DNA from: Halogeometricum rufum
GTDB taxonomy: Archaea; Halobacteriota; Halobacteria; Halobacteriales; Haloferacaceae
Direction of reading: 5' to 3'
Length of the DNA: 64,000 nucleotides
Assembly: GCF_900112175.1 (NCBI RefSeq)
Contig: NZ_FOYT01000001.1
Location: forward strand, 1,736,001-1,800,000
Shown here: positions 24,067 to 31,728 of the stretch, one piece after another
Numbering within the stretch: the stretch's first letter is position 1
Layout of the letters: each line of letters begins with the position of its first letter
Position numbers and translations under genes: made by a program
Notes under the pieces: generated by a model
The model's input: the letters and a program-made list of their open reading frames with translations, nothing else
Databases searched by the model: none
Told to the model about the DNA's origin: nothing

Positions 24067-25848
24067 ATGAAGGTCCGAATCGGTGCGGACGCGACCGACG
24101 ACGAAGCGTCTGCCATCGCGAACGCCCTCGCACGACACCTCGACGCGGCGGTCGAAGTGTACGCGGGCGACGGGGACGACCCCGCCGCGACGGCCGACGC
24201 ACCGACGACAGAGTACCCGTTGGACGACGAGTTGGGCCCGACCGACCGGGAGGCGAAACTGCGCGAGGAGATACGGGACATCCTCGAGGGCGGGCCGGCG
24301 AAGTACCGCGACCGCCTCGGCGAACAGGGGAAACTGTTCGTCCGCGACCGTCTCGACCTCTGGTTCGACTCGACGGGCGCGTCCGCGGGCGAGGGCTCCG
24401 ACGAGAACGGCATCACCTTCGAGGACGGCAAGTTCGCCCACTTCGACGGCTGGCACCCGGACAGTCCCGAAGTCGAGCGACCGGACGAGAACAACCGCCT
24501 GCCCGCCGACGGCCTCGTCACCGGCGCGGCGACGTTCGAGGGCCGCGACCTGCACTTCATGGCGAACGACTTCACCGTGAAGGCCGGGTCGATGGCGCGG
24601 CACGGCGTCGAGAAGTTCCTGCGGATGCAGCAACGCGCGCTGAAGAACGGCAAGCCGGTCCTCTACCTGATGGACTCCTCCGGCGGCCGAATCGACCAGC
24701 AGACGGGCTTCTTCGCCAACCGCGAGGGTATCGGGAAGTACTACTACAACCACTCGATGCTCTCGGGGCGCGTCCCGCAGATATGCGTCCTGTACGGCCC
24801 GTGCATCGCGGGCGCCGCCTACACCCCCGTCTTCGCCGACTTCACCGTCATGGTCGAGGGGATGTCCGCGATGGCCATCGCCTCGCCGCGCATGGTCGAG
24901 ATGGTCACCGGCGAGGAGATTTCGATGCAGGACCTCGGCGGCGCGCGGATGCACGCCGAGGAGTCCGGTAGCGCCGACCTGGTCGCCCGCGACGAGGCGC
25001 ACGCCCGCGAACTCGTCGCGCAGTTGCTGTCGTACCTCCCCGACAAGGCGGGCGAGAAACCGCCGCAGTCGGAGACGGTCCCTCCGAAGTACTCGCCCGA
25101 CGGCATCGACGAACTCATCCCGGAGGCACCGAACCGGCCGTACGACGTTCACGACCTCCTCGACAGGGTCGTCGACGCCGAGTCGGTGTTCGAACTCAAG
25201 CCCGACTACGGGACGGAGATAGTCACCGCGTTCGCCCGCATCGACGGCCGTCCCGTCGGCGTCGTCGCCAACCAACCCGCCCAGCGGTCGGGTGCCATCT
25301 TCCCCGACGCCGCCGAGAAGGCGGCCGAGTTCATCTGGACCTGCGACGCCTACGAGATTCCCCTGCTGTACCTCTGCGACACGCCGGGGTTCATGGCCGG
25401 GTCGCAGGTGGAGAAAGACGCCATCCTGGAGAAGGGCAAGAAGTTCATCTACGCCACGTCGTCGGCGACGGTGCCGAAACAGACCGTCGTCGTCCGCAAG
25501 GCCTACGGCGCGGGCATCTACGCGATGGGCGGCCCCGCCTACGACCCCGAGAGCGTCATCGCGCTCCCGTCGGGCGAAATCGGCATCATGGGGCCAGAAG
25601 CCGCCATCAACGCCGTCTACGCCAACAAACTCGCCGACATCGACGACCCCGAGGAGCGGAAGCGACGCGAGGACGAACTCCGCGAGGAGTACCGCGAGGA
25701 CATCGACGCCCACCGCATGGCCAGCGAAGTCGTCATCGACGAGATAGTTCCGCCCTCCGACCTCCGCGCCGAACTCGCCGGCCGGTTCGCGTTCTACGCG
25801 GACGTGGAGAAGTCGCTGCCGGACAAGAAGCACGGCACCGTCCTCTGA
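24067..25848 (+). CDS. Acyl-CoA carboxylase, carboxyltransferase subunit (PccB-like)
   Basis: A 593-residue carboxyltransferase, longer than typical PccB (about 510-530) because of an N-terminal extension of about 75 residues. The two crotonase-like halves are visible: the acyl-CoA site around LYGPCIAGAAYTPVFADF and the biotin-side oxyanion loop around CDTPGFMAGSQVEKDAI and AYGAGIYAMGGPAYDP. It would carboxylate acetyl-, propionyl- or a related acyl-CoA using carboxybiotin. The biotin carboxylase/biotin carrier partner is not in this window, so substrate choice cannot be stated. The N-terminal extension could be a partner-binding module. Confidence 0.9.
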   Translation: MKVRIGADATDDEASAIANALARHLDAAVEVYAGDGDDPAATADAPTTEYPLDDELGPTDREAKLREEIRDILEGGPAKYRDRLGEQGKLFVRDRLDLWFDSTGASAGEGSDENGITFEDGKFAHFDGWHPDSPEVERPDENNRLPADGLVTGAATFEGRDLHFMANDFTVKAGSMARHGVEKFLRMQQRALKNGKPVLYLMDSSGGRIDQQTGFFANREGIGKYYYNHSMLSGRVPQICVLYGPCIAGAAYTPVFADFTVMVEGMSAMAIASPRMVEMVTGEEISMQDLGGARMHAEESGSADLVARDEAHARELVAQLLSYLPDKAGEKPPQSETVPPKYSPDGIDELIPEAPNRPYDVHDLLDRVVDAESVFELKPDYGTEIVTAFARIDGRPVGVVANQPAQRSGAIFPDAAEKAAEFIWTCDAYEIPLLYLCDTPGFMAGSQVEKDAILEKGKKFIYATSSATVPKQTVVVRKAYGAGIYAMGGPAYDPESVIALPSGEIGIMGPEAAINAVYANKLADIDDPEERKRREDELREEYREDIDAHRMASEVVIDEIVPPSDLRAELAGRFAFYADVEKSLPDKKHGTVL

Positions 25849-25994
25849 GACGGCCCGACGCGACCCGAGGGCGTTGCGTCGGCCGCGCGCCGGGCGCGTA
25901 GGCGGTCGTTTATCGGACGGTAACGTTCCGATTATCACGACAGTCTCGGCCTATGTGACGACTACTGAGGAAGCCCCCGGCCGAGTCGCGTGGT

Positions 25995-26348
25995 ATGGCA
26001 GCGCCCACCGTCACCGGGCCCGGGACGACGCTCTCGGACTTCCTCGCCGTCCTCGCCGAGCGAGAGCGAACTCTCTGGGTCGCCGTCGCCGTCACCTTCG
26101 TCCTCGACGTCACCCTGACCGCTCACGGGTTGACGCTCGGCTTCGAGGAGGCCAACCCCGTCGCGCGGGCGACGATGCTCGTCTTCGGGCCGCTTCCGGC
26201 GATGGTGGCGCTCAAGTCCGTCGTCGTCGGCATCGCCGTCGTCTTCACGCGCGTCGCGCCGCCGGCGGGGCGGCCGCTCATCCCCCTCGCCGTCGCGACG
26301 CCGTGGGCCCTCGCGTCCGCGTCGAACTTCGTCCTCATCTTCGGCTGA
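25995..26348 (+). CDS. Small membrane protein, DUF5658-like
   Basis: A 117-residue protein with three hydrophobic helices: LWVAVAVTFVLDVTLTAHGL, ARATMLVFGPLPAMVALKSVVV, and a C-terminal ATPWALASASNFVLIFG. The pattern Asp-x-x-x-Thr followed by Glu-Ala-Asn-Pro after the first helix resembles the DUF5658 family, whose function is unknown. It stands alone between the carboxyltransferase gene and convergent PH-domain genes. A 19-base tandem repeat begins at its stop codon. Confidence 0.7.
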   Translation: MAAPTVTGPGTTLSDFLAVLAERERTLWVAVAVTFVLDVTLTAHGLTLGFEEANPVARATMLVFGPLPAMVALKSVVVGIAVVFTRVAPPAGRPLIPLAVATPWALASASNFVLIFG

Positions 26349-26385
26349 GCGGACGCGCCCCTCCGTAGCGGACGCGTCCCTCCGT
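26348..26385 (+). repeat. 19-base tandem duplication abutting a stop codon
   Basis: AGCGGACGCGCCCCTCCGT is followed by a copy with one change (C to T). The first base of the repeat is the last base of the TGA stop of the small membrane protein gene. Confidence 0.8.
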
Positions 26386-26485
26386 CGCTCACCCGCGTAC
26401 GTCCGCTACCGACCGCGTCGCCGCCGTCTTCGTCGCCGTCGTCGCTCGACGGCGGGGAGTCTGGCCTCGTCTTCGTAGATAACTC

Positions 26486-27037
26486 TCAGCGACGCGCCTC
26501 CAGCGCGGTCCGGATACCGCGGAGTTCGTCGCGGACCGCCCGCCACTCCTCGACCGACCCCGGAATCGAGTCGTCGCCGCCGCGGGCGAGGCGGCCCACC
26601 AGGTCCGCGGCGCGTCGGGCGTCGGCCACGTCGGTCAGCGACAGGTCGCCGCCGCCCGCGATTTCGACCGTCACGGTACCGTAGCCGAGGGCGTTGCCGA
26701 CCGCCGACCGCCGGTAGGAGACGTCCTGCACCCGGCCGAGTTCGAGCGTCGTCACCCGCCGCGCGCGTCGGCCGCGCTTCGCGTACACCGCGCGGGAGGT
26801 GACGAGGAAGGCCGTCGCGTAGACGGGGTAGAGGCCGGCGACGGCGACGACGGCGGCGAGGAGTGCGCCCGGGACGGCGACGACCCACGGGAGGCCGGTG
26901 ACGAGGGGGAGGGCGACGGAGGCGACGAGGACGACGCCCGCCGCGAGCAACTGCGGGAGGGCGCTCGCGACTACCGGACCGCCGGACCACTCGACCGTCT
27001 CCCCCTCGTCGAGCGTTATCCAGTCGGGGGCGTTCAT
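26486..27037 (-). CDS. PH-domain membrane protein (YdbT/YdbS type)
   Basis: A 183-residue protein with a short N-terminal segment (WITLDEGETVEWSGGP), two membrane helices around 25-75, and a bacterial PH domain after them (VTSRAVYAKRGRRARRVTTLELGRVQDVSYRRS). The C-terminal 40 residues are an amphipathic helix. It overlaps the upstream PH gene by four bases and resembles it closely, so the two are a duplicated pair and probably work as a complex at the membrane. In bacteria related YdbS/YdbT proteins influence resistance to membrane-active agents; a similar role here is inference. Confidence 0.82.
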   Translation of the reverse strand: MNAPDWITLDEGETVEWSGGPVVASALPQLLAAGVVLVASVALPLVTGLPWVVAVPGALLAAVVAVAGLYPVYATAFLVTSRAVYAKRGRRARRVTTLELGRVQDVSYRRSAVGNALGYGTVTVEIAGGGDLSLTDVADARRAADLVGRLARGGDDSIPGSVEEWRAVRDELRGIRTALEARR

Positions 27038-27651
27038 CGCTCGTCGGCGGGGCGGACGTCTGCGTCGCTACGGGCGTCTTCGCCGCCGTTGACGCCGTCG
27101 TCGCCGCGGGCGTCGGCTCCCGCCACGCGCGCCGCGTCGTCGGTCTCCTCGGATTCGAGGAGCGACCGAATCGCGCGGAGTTCCGTCAGCACGTCGTCCA
27201 GCACGGCCCCCTTGTCCTCGTCCTCGCGGGAGCCGACGGCCTGCTTGACGCGACGGTTGACGAGTTCGGCCACCTCGCGGGGGTCCTCGACGGACTGGAA
27301 CTGCAGTTCGACGCCGGACCCGCCGGCGGTGCTGACGTCGACGTTACCGAAGCCGAGGTACGCGCCGAGGACGCCCTGACTGTACGAGGTGTTCTGCACC
27401 TTGTCGAAGCCGACCTTCTGCACGTCGCGCGAGAGGATGCCCGACTTGCGGTAGAGGCCGGCCGTCGTGACGACGTAGTGGGTGTTGCGGAGCGAGAGGT
27501 ACGCCCCGACGACGATTGGGATGCCGACGAGGAGGAGCGAGAGGGGGAGGCCGACGACCAACGCGGGGACGATGCTCGCGGGGTGGGGAGTGGCCGACCA
27601 GACGACGTCCTCGTCGTCGTCCAGGGTCACCCAGTCCAGTTCGGGTTCCAT
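27034..27651 (-). CDS. PH-domain membrane protein (YdbT/YdbS type)
   Basis: A 205-residue paralog of the following gene: opening WVTLDDDEDVVWSATP, two membrane helices (about 20-60), then the PH domain (VVTTAGLYRKSGILSRDVQKVGFDKVQNTSYSQ is the core, read from residue 72). The C-terminal tail is an acidic coiled coil followed by disordered Asp/Gly. The ATG has CGGTTATCCC about 26 bases upstream on the minus strand, so it begins the two-gene operon. Function unknown beyond a membrane role. Confidence 0.82.
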   Translation of the reverse strand: MEPELDWVTLDDDEDVVWSATPHPASIVPALVVGLPLSLLLVGIPIVVGAYLSLRNTHYVVTTAGLYRKSGILSRDVQKVGFDKVQNTSYSQGVLGAYLGFGNVDVSTAGGSGVELQFQSVEDPREVAELVNRRVKQAVGSREDEDKGAVLDDVLTELRAIRSLLESEETDDAARVAGADARGDDGVNGGEDARSDADVRPADER

Positions 27652-27697
27652 GTCCGGCGAGACGAGATGGGACGGGATAACCGTTGGCCCGTGACAG

Positions 27698-28150
27698 TCA
27701 CGACTGCCGAGCGCTTCCCGCGAGGGCGTCCACGAGGACCGCCCACGCGAGTCCCGCGAGGCCCACGTCGCGGGCGAGGACGTCGCCGAAGGCACCGCCC
27801 TCGACGGCGAAGACGACGGCGAGGTAGGCGCAGGTGGCCGACAGCGAGACGGCGGCGACGGCGGCCGCGAACGCCGTGTAGCGGTCGGCGACGATGGCCG
27901 CGCCGAAGCCGACTTCGAGGACGCCGTTGACGAGCATGAAGACGACGGGGGAGACGACCAGCCACGGTGCCAGCCAGTCGGTGACGTAGACGGTCCACGC
28001 CGCCGGGTCCAGCAGTTTGTGGACGCCGGCGAGAAACACCATCGCGCCGAGACTCAGGCGCGCGAGCGTCGACGGGTCGGGGGCGCGGGCGGCGAACGCA
28101 CGCGTCCGCTGCCGCGCCCGCGCCGAGAGCGTCCGGCCGTCGGGGTCCAC
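27698..28150 (-). CDS. DoxX family membrane protein
   Basis: A 150-residue protein with four membrane helices. The first contains LARLSLGAMVFLAGVHKLLDP, with the Gly-x-x-Lys pattern of DoxX/TQO small-subunit families, and the third FMLVNGVLEVGFGAAIVADR. DoxX proteins are linked to quinone oxidation and redox stress, though many members are uncharacterised. The gene follows the MaoC-type gene by seven bases on the same strand, so they are probably co-transcribed. Basic residues at the N terminus place that end in the cytoplasm. Confidence 0.78.
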   Translation of the reverse strand: MDPDGRTLSARARQRTRAFAARAPDPSTLARLSLGAMVFLAGVHKLLDPAAWTVYVTDWLAPWLVVSPVVFMLVNGVLEVGFGAAIVADRYTAFAAAVAAVSLSATCAYLAVVFAVEGGAFGDVLARDVGLAGLAWAVLVDALAGSARQS

Positions 28151-28157
28151 TCGGGAC

Positions 28158-28610
28158 TCACTCCTCCGGCCGCTTCAGCGACAGGGCCGTGCGGTCGAAC
28201 TCGCAGACGAGTTCGTCGTCCTGATTGAACGCCTCGACGTGCATCGTGACGACGCCGCGTTCCCCGTCGGACGTCTCGCGCTTGTCGGTGACGGTGGTCT
28301 GCGCGCGGATGGTGTCGCCGTGAAAGACGGGCGCGGGGTGTTCGACGTCGTCGTACGAGAGGTTGGCGACGATGGTGCCGTCCGTCGTGTCGGGGATGGA
28401 GAGTCCGACGGCGAGCGACATCGTGTAGAGGCCGTTCACCAGTCTGTCGCCGAACTGCGTCTCCTCGGCGAACTCCCGGTCCAGATGCAACGGCTGCTGG
28501 TTCATCGTCATGTCGCAGAACGTCTGATTGTCGGACTCGGAGACGGTGCGTCGCTTCTCGTGGACGATTGTCTCGCCCACCTCGAACTCCTCGTAGTAGC
28601 GTCCCGTCAT
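28158..28610 (-). CDS. MaoC family (R)-hydratase-like protein
   Basis: A 150-residue hot-dog fold protein. The opening YYEEFEVGETIVHEKRRTV and the motif FGDRLVNGLYTMSLAVGL match the MaoC dehydratase family, with the catalytic Asp/His pair likely in the DMTMNQQPLHLD segment. Members hydrate trans-2-enoyl-CoA or mesaconyl-type CoA esters; the double hot-dog enzymes are about twice as long, so this single-domain form should work as a dimer. On the minus strand GGTTTTTCGC lies about 28 bases before the chosen ATG. The exact substrate is unknown. Confidence 0.85.
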   Translation of the reverse strand: MTGRYYEEFEVGETIVHEKRRTVSESDNQTFCDMTMNQQPLHLDREFAEETQFGDRLVNGLYTMSLAVGLSIPDTTDGTIVANLSYDDVEHPAPVFHGDTIRAQTTVTDKRETSDGERGVVTMHVEAFNQDDELVCEFDRTALSLKRPEE

Positions 28611-28732
28611 GGCCGTACGGTCTCGTCTCACGCGAAAAACCGTGACGGTTCCGACCGCCACGCCACAAACGCCTTCTCGGTGTCGGCCGAACGGACGGTC
28701 GAACGCGCGCCCTCGCCGTTCGTCTCACGTAC

Positions 28733-29008
28733 ATGTACTCGAATCTCCGCCTCGTGGTCGTGGTCGCACTGGTGTGTTCGAGCGTCTTCGCTGGCACCGC
28801 CGTCGCGCAGGACGCGACGACGACAACGGAGCCGACGACGACAGAGACTGCGACGGGAGAACCGACGACCGAAGAACCGACCGCGGGCGAGAGACCGGAC
28901 GCCGACCCCATGGGACTCACCGACTCGCCGGTGCCCGGGTTCGGCGCGGTGACGGCCGTCCTCGCCCTCGCCGTCGCGGCACTCGCGGCCCGAGCGTCCG
29001 CCCGGTGA
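28733..29008 (+). CDS. PGF-CTERM surface stalk protein
   Basis: A 91-residue secreted protein. An N-terminal signal peptide (LRLVVVVALVCSSVFAGTAVAQ) is followed by about 40 residues rich in Thr and Glu, then PGFGAVTAVLALAVAALAA and a basic end (Arg-Ala-Ser-Ala-Arg). Pro-Gly-Phe, a hydrophobic helix and terminal Arg are the PGF-CTERM signal, recognised by an archaeosortase, which cuts it and attaches a lipid. The mature part is only a Thr-rich, probably O-glycosylated stalk with no functional domain. Related haloarchaeal surface proteins carry such stalks after larger domains. Confidence 0.8.
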   Translation: MYSNLRLVVVVALVCSSVFAGTAVAQDATTTTEPTTTETATGEPTTEEPTAGERPDADPMGLTDSPVPGFGAVTAVLALAVAALAARASAR

Positions 29009-29104
29009 CCGGCGCTCGCCGGTGCGAATCGGTCGGTCGGACCCGACCCCGACGAATCGGGGACAACACACAAGCCGCGTCCGTTCCTCAGCCCGTGTAC
29101 CTCG

Positions 29105-30712
29105 ATGATTCAGTGTCCTCGCTGCTCCGAAGCGGTCCCCGAGACCCGATACTGCCTGAACTGCGAGACGAATCTGGGCGTCCCGGAGATACCGACGCGC
29201 GACCCGGAGTTGACGGGGCGGTTGAGCGACGCCGCCGCCGCGGCGGACCACGAGAGCGTCGCGTTCCGGACGCTCCGCTCGAAGCACGACCAGTACGACC
29301 GGCCGCTGGGTAGCTACCTGTTCGCCGCGGAGCGACCGAAGCGAATCCTCGACGTGGACGCCGTCACGTTCGAGGGCCACGACGACGAGACGTGGAAGAT
29401 ACGCCCGGGGTTCAGAGCGCGGGGCCACGCCGTCGTCACCGACCGGCGTCTCCTCGTCGTCGCGCCGGCGACCCGGGGAGACCAGCTCTACGAACTGCCG
29501 TTCACCGACGCCGTCTCGGTCGAGTCGTCGTCGTCGTGGCTCGCGGACGCGCTCACGGTCGACCTCGCGGACGGGTCGTCGGTCAGCCTCGCCGTCTCGG
29601 GGCTGAACGACCACGAACGCGCGGCGGCCCGCGACCTGCTCCGGGAACGCGCGGCGGCGAACGACTCCGCGGAGTCGCGGCGGGCCGCGTTCGTCCGCGA
29701 CGCGGACGACGTAATCGCCGACGCCGACGACGCGGCGACGGCCCTCCGGGCGGCGGCGGACCTGTTCGACGACCGCGAGGACCCGACCGCGTTCGACAGC
29801 CACGTCGCCGCGGCCGACTCCGTCGACGACCTGTTCGCGCGCCTCTCGGAGTCGGTCGGCCACGACCCGGCGTCTCGCCCCGCCGGCGCGAGCGACGAGA
29901 GCGACGCGGACGACCCGGACGCACCGCTCCCGGTCACCGGCGTCGGTTCGTCGGCTCTCGACACCCCGTCCGTCGACGCCCCCTCCCTGCGACGGAACCT
30001 CCGCCGGACGCTCAGCGAGGGCGACCCGAAGGAGGCGGGCAAGTGGGCCATCGGCGCGGGCATCGCCGGGTTCAGCGTCGCCGTCTCCCTGCCGTTCTCG
30101 ACGGCGGCGGGTCTCGGTGCCATCGCCCTCGGCGGCGCCGCGACGGGGGCGTACGCGAGCGCGAACCCCGACTCCGCCGCCGCGCGAATCGACCCGATAG
30201 AGATGGCCGTCGGCGCGAAGGCGCGCGGCCGGCGGTGGGAGCGTCGCGGCGCGCCGGGCGGGGCCGCGGTCGGAAGCGCCGTCGGCGCGGCGGAACACGT
30301 CGCCGAACGGGCGACGCCCTCGGCGTACGCCCACTGGTACGCGAACGTCGACCCCGAGTTCGTCCTCCGAGGGGCCGAACTGGGCGCGCGGGCCGCCGAC
30401 TCGTCGACCGACTTCGAGAACCGCACGGCCGCCGCCCTCCTCGGCGGCGGGTTCGGACTCGCCTACGGCTACAGCGACCTGGACGAGTCGGCTGCGGACC
30501 TCGAGGCGTTGCTCGACGCGGACGCGGAGAGCGTCCTCCCGTCCGGAAGAGACGACGGCGACCGAGCCGACGAACTGGGAGAAGGCGACGGGAACGCTGG
30601 ACCGGCCGATGACGGACGAGACGGCGACGGACCGGAGGAAGACGAGCGAGACGGGGACGGACCGGTCGACGACGAACGAGCGAACGGAGAACGGGGCGGC
30701 GGCGGCGACTGA
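29105..30712 (+). CDS. Zinc-ribbon membrane-associated protein with PH-like domain
   Basis: A 535-residue protein of unrecognised family. It begins with a zinc ribbon (CPRCSEAVPETRYCLNC, residues 4-20). A PH-like domain follows: RARGHAVVTDRRLLVVAPAT resembles the start of bacterial PH domains, and LADALTVDLADGSSVSLAVSG its later strands. After a helical region, residues 310-350 are a Gly/Ala-rich hydrophobic stretch that may insert into the membrane. The C-terminal 45 residues are a highly acidic Asp/Glu/Gly tail. The PH-like unit recalls the two PH membrane proteins 1.5 kb away, though no operon joins them. Confidence 0.72.
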   Translation: MIQCPRCSEAVPETRYCLNCETNLGVPEIPTRDPELTGRLSDAAAAADHESVAFRTLRSKHDQYDRPLGSYLFAAERPKRILDVDAVTFEGHDDETWKIRPGFRARGHAVVTDRRLLVVAPATRGDQLYELPFTDAVSVESSSSWLADALTVDLADGSSVSLAVSGLNDHERAAARDLLRERAAANDSAESRRAAFVRDADDVIADADDAATALRAAADLFDDREDPTAFDSHVAAADSVDDLFARLSESVGHDPASRPAGASDESDADDPDAPLPVTGVGSSALDTPSVDAPSLRRNLRRTLSEGDPKEAGKWAIGAGIAGFSVAVSLPFSTAAGLGAIALGGAATGAYASANPDSAAARIDPIEMAVGAKARGRRWERRGAPGGAAVGSAVGAAEHVAERATPSAYAHWYANVDPEFVLRGAELGARAADSSTDFENRTAAALLGGGFGLAYGYSDLDESAADLEALLDADAESVLPSGRDDGDRADELGEGDGNAGPADDGRDGDGPEEDERDGDGPVDDERANGERGGGGD

Positions 30713-30768
30713 CCCGCCGACTCCCGACGGGACGTAGTTTCAAATCGCCGCCGCGCGTGGGTACGACT

Positions 30769-31647
30769 ATGGCACGACGAAGCCTGCTCTTCTCGCCGGG
30801 GGACCGCCCGACGCTGATGCGGAAAGCGCCGTCCACCGGCGCCGACGTGCTCTGTTTCGACCTCGAAGACGCCGTCGCCCCGTCGAAGAAGGACGACGCC
30901 CGCGCGGCCGTCCGCGAGGTCCTGTCGGACCCGACGTTCGACCCCGACGCCGAAGTCCTCGTGCGCGTCGCCGCCGAAACCGTCGCCGACGACTTGGACG
31001 GCGTCCTCGGCCCCGACGGCGACGCCGACGTCCGACTGGACGGCCTCGTGGTCTCGAAGGTGGGGTTCGCCGAGGACGTGCGCGACGTGGACGACGAACT
31101 CGCGGCCCGCGGGTGGACGCTCCCCCTGTTCGCACTCGTGGAGACGGCCCGCGGCGTGTTGAACGCGCCCGACATCGCGGCCGCCGGCCCGACGACGGCC
31201 CTCGTGTTCGGCGCGGAGGACCTCGCCGCCGATTTGGGCGCGACGCGGACCGAGGAGGGCACCGAGGTGCTGTACGCCCGCGAACGAGTCGTCGTCGCCG
31301 CCGCCGCCGAGGGCGTCGACGCCATCGACACCGTCCACACCGACTTCGAGGACGAGGCGGGCCTGCGCGAACAGACCGAGTTCGCGCGCACCCTCGGCTA
31401 CGACGGCAAGATGGCCATCAACCCCGCCCAAGTGCCCGTCGTCAACGACGCGTTCACGCCGCCGCCGGAGCGAGTCGAGTGGGCCGAACGGGTGCTCCGC
31501 GCCCGCGAGGAGGCCGACGCGTCCGCCTCGGGAGTCTTCCGCGTCGACGGCGAGATGATAGACGCGCCACTCGTCGCGCAGGCCGAACGCATCCTCGAAC
31601 GCGCGGGCGAGGCGGACGAGTCGGACGCCGACGAGAACGAGAGATAG
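30769..31647 (+). CDS. HpcH/HpaI-type CoA-ester lyase (CitE/malyl-CoA lyase-like)
   Basis: A 292-residue TIM-barrel enzyme. The opening RRSLLFSPGDRP and VLCFDLEDAVAPSKK, the ETARGVLNAPDIA segment and FGAEDLAADLGATR are characteristic of the citrate lyase beta/malyl-CoA lyase family, with metal-binding Glu and Asp in these motifs. In haloarchaea relatives act as beta-methylmalyl-CoA lyase or malyl-CoA thioesterase in central acetate metabolism. The substrate cannot be assigned from sequence alone. It lies directly before glutamate dehydrogenase, about 80 bases apart, with a separate promoter between. Confidence 0.85.
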   Translation: MARRSLLFSPGDRPTLMRKAPSTGADVLCFDLEDAVAPSKKDDARAAVREVLSDPTFDPDAEVLVRVAAETVADDLDGVLGPDGDADVRLDGLVVSKVGFAEDVRDVDDELAARGWTLPLFALVETARGVLNAPDIAAAGPTTALVFGAEDLAADLGATRTEEGTEVLYARERVVVAAAAEGVDAIDTVHTDFEDEAGLREQTEFARTLGYDGKMAINPAQVPVVNDAFTPPPERVEWAERVLRAREEADASASGVFRVDGEMIDAPLVAQAERILERAGEADESDADENER

Positions 31648-31667
31648 AACCACCTTAGTAGCGTATT

Positions 31668-31688
31668 ATCATCATTCTATGATATTAT
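31668..31688. promoter_or_regulatory. Palindromic operator candidate upstream of gdh
   Basis: TATCAT and ATGATA form a perfect inverted repeat around a six-base centre (CATTCT) in an AT-rich patch. It lies just upstream of the presumed TATA/BRE region of the glutamate dehydrogenase gene, suiting an activator or repressor that binds as a dimer. Confidence 0.5.
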
Positions 31689-31698
31689 TCCCGGCAGA

Positions 31699-31704
31699 CT
31701 TAAC
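31699..31704 (+). promoter_or_regulatory. TATA-like element of gdh
   Basis: CTTAAC lies about 27 bases before the ATG at 31729 and fits a leaderless transcript. Confidence 0.5.
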
Positions 31705-31728
31705 CCACCTCCGTTCGCTGCAGTCAGT

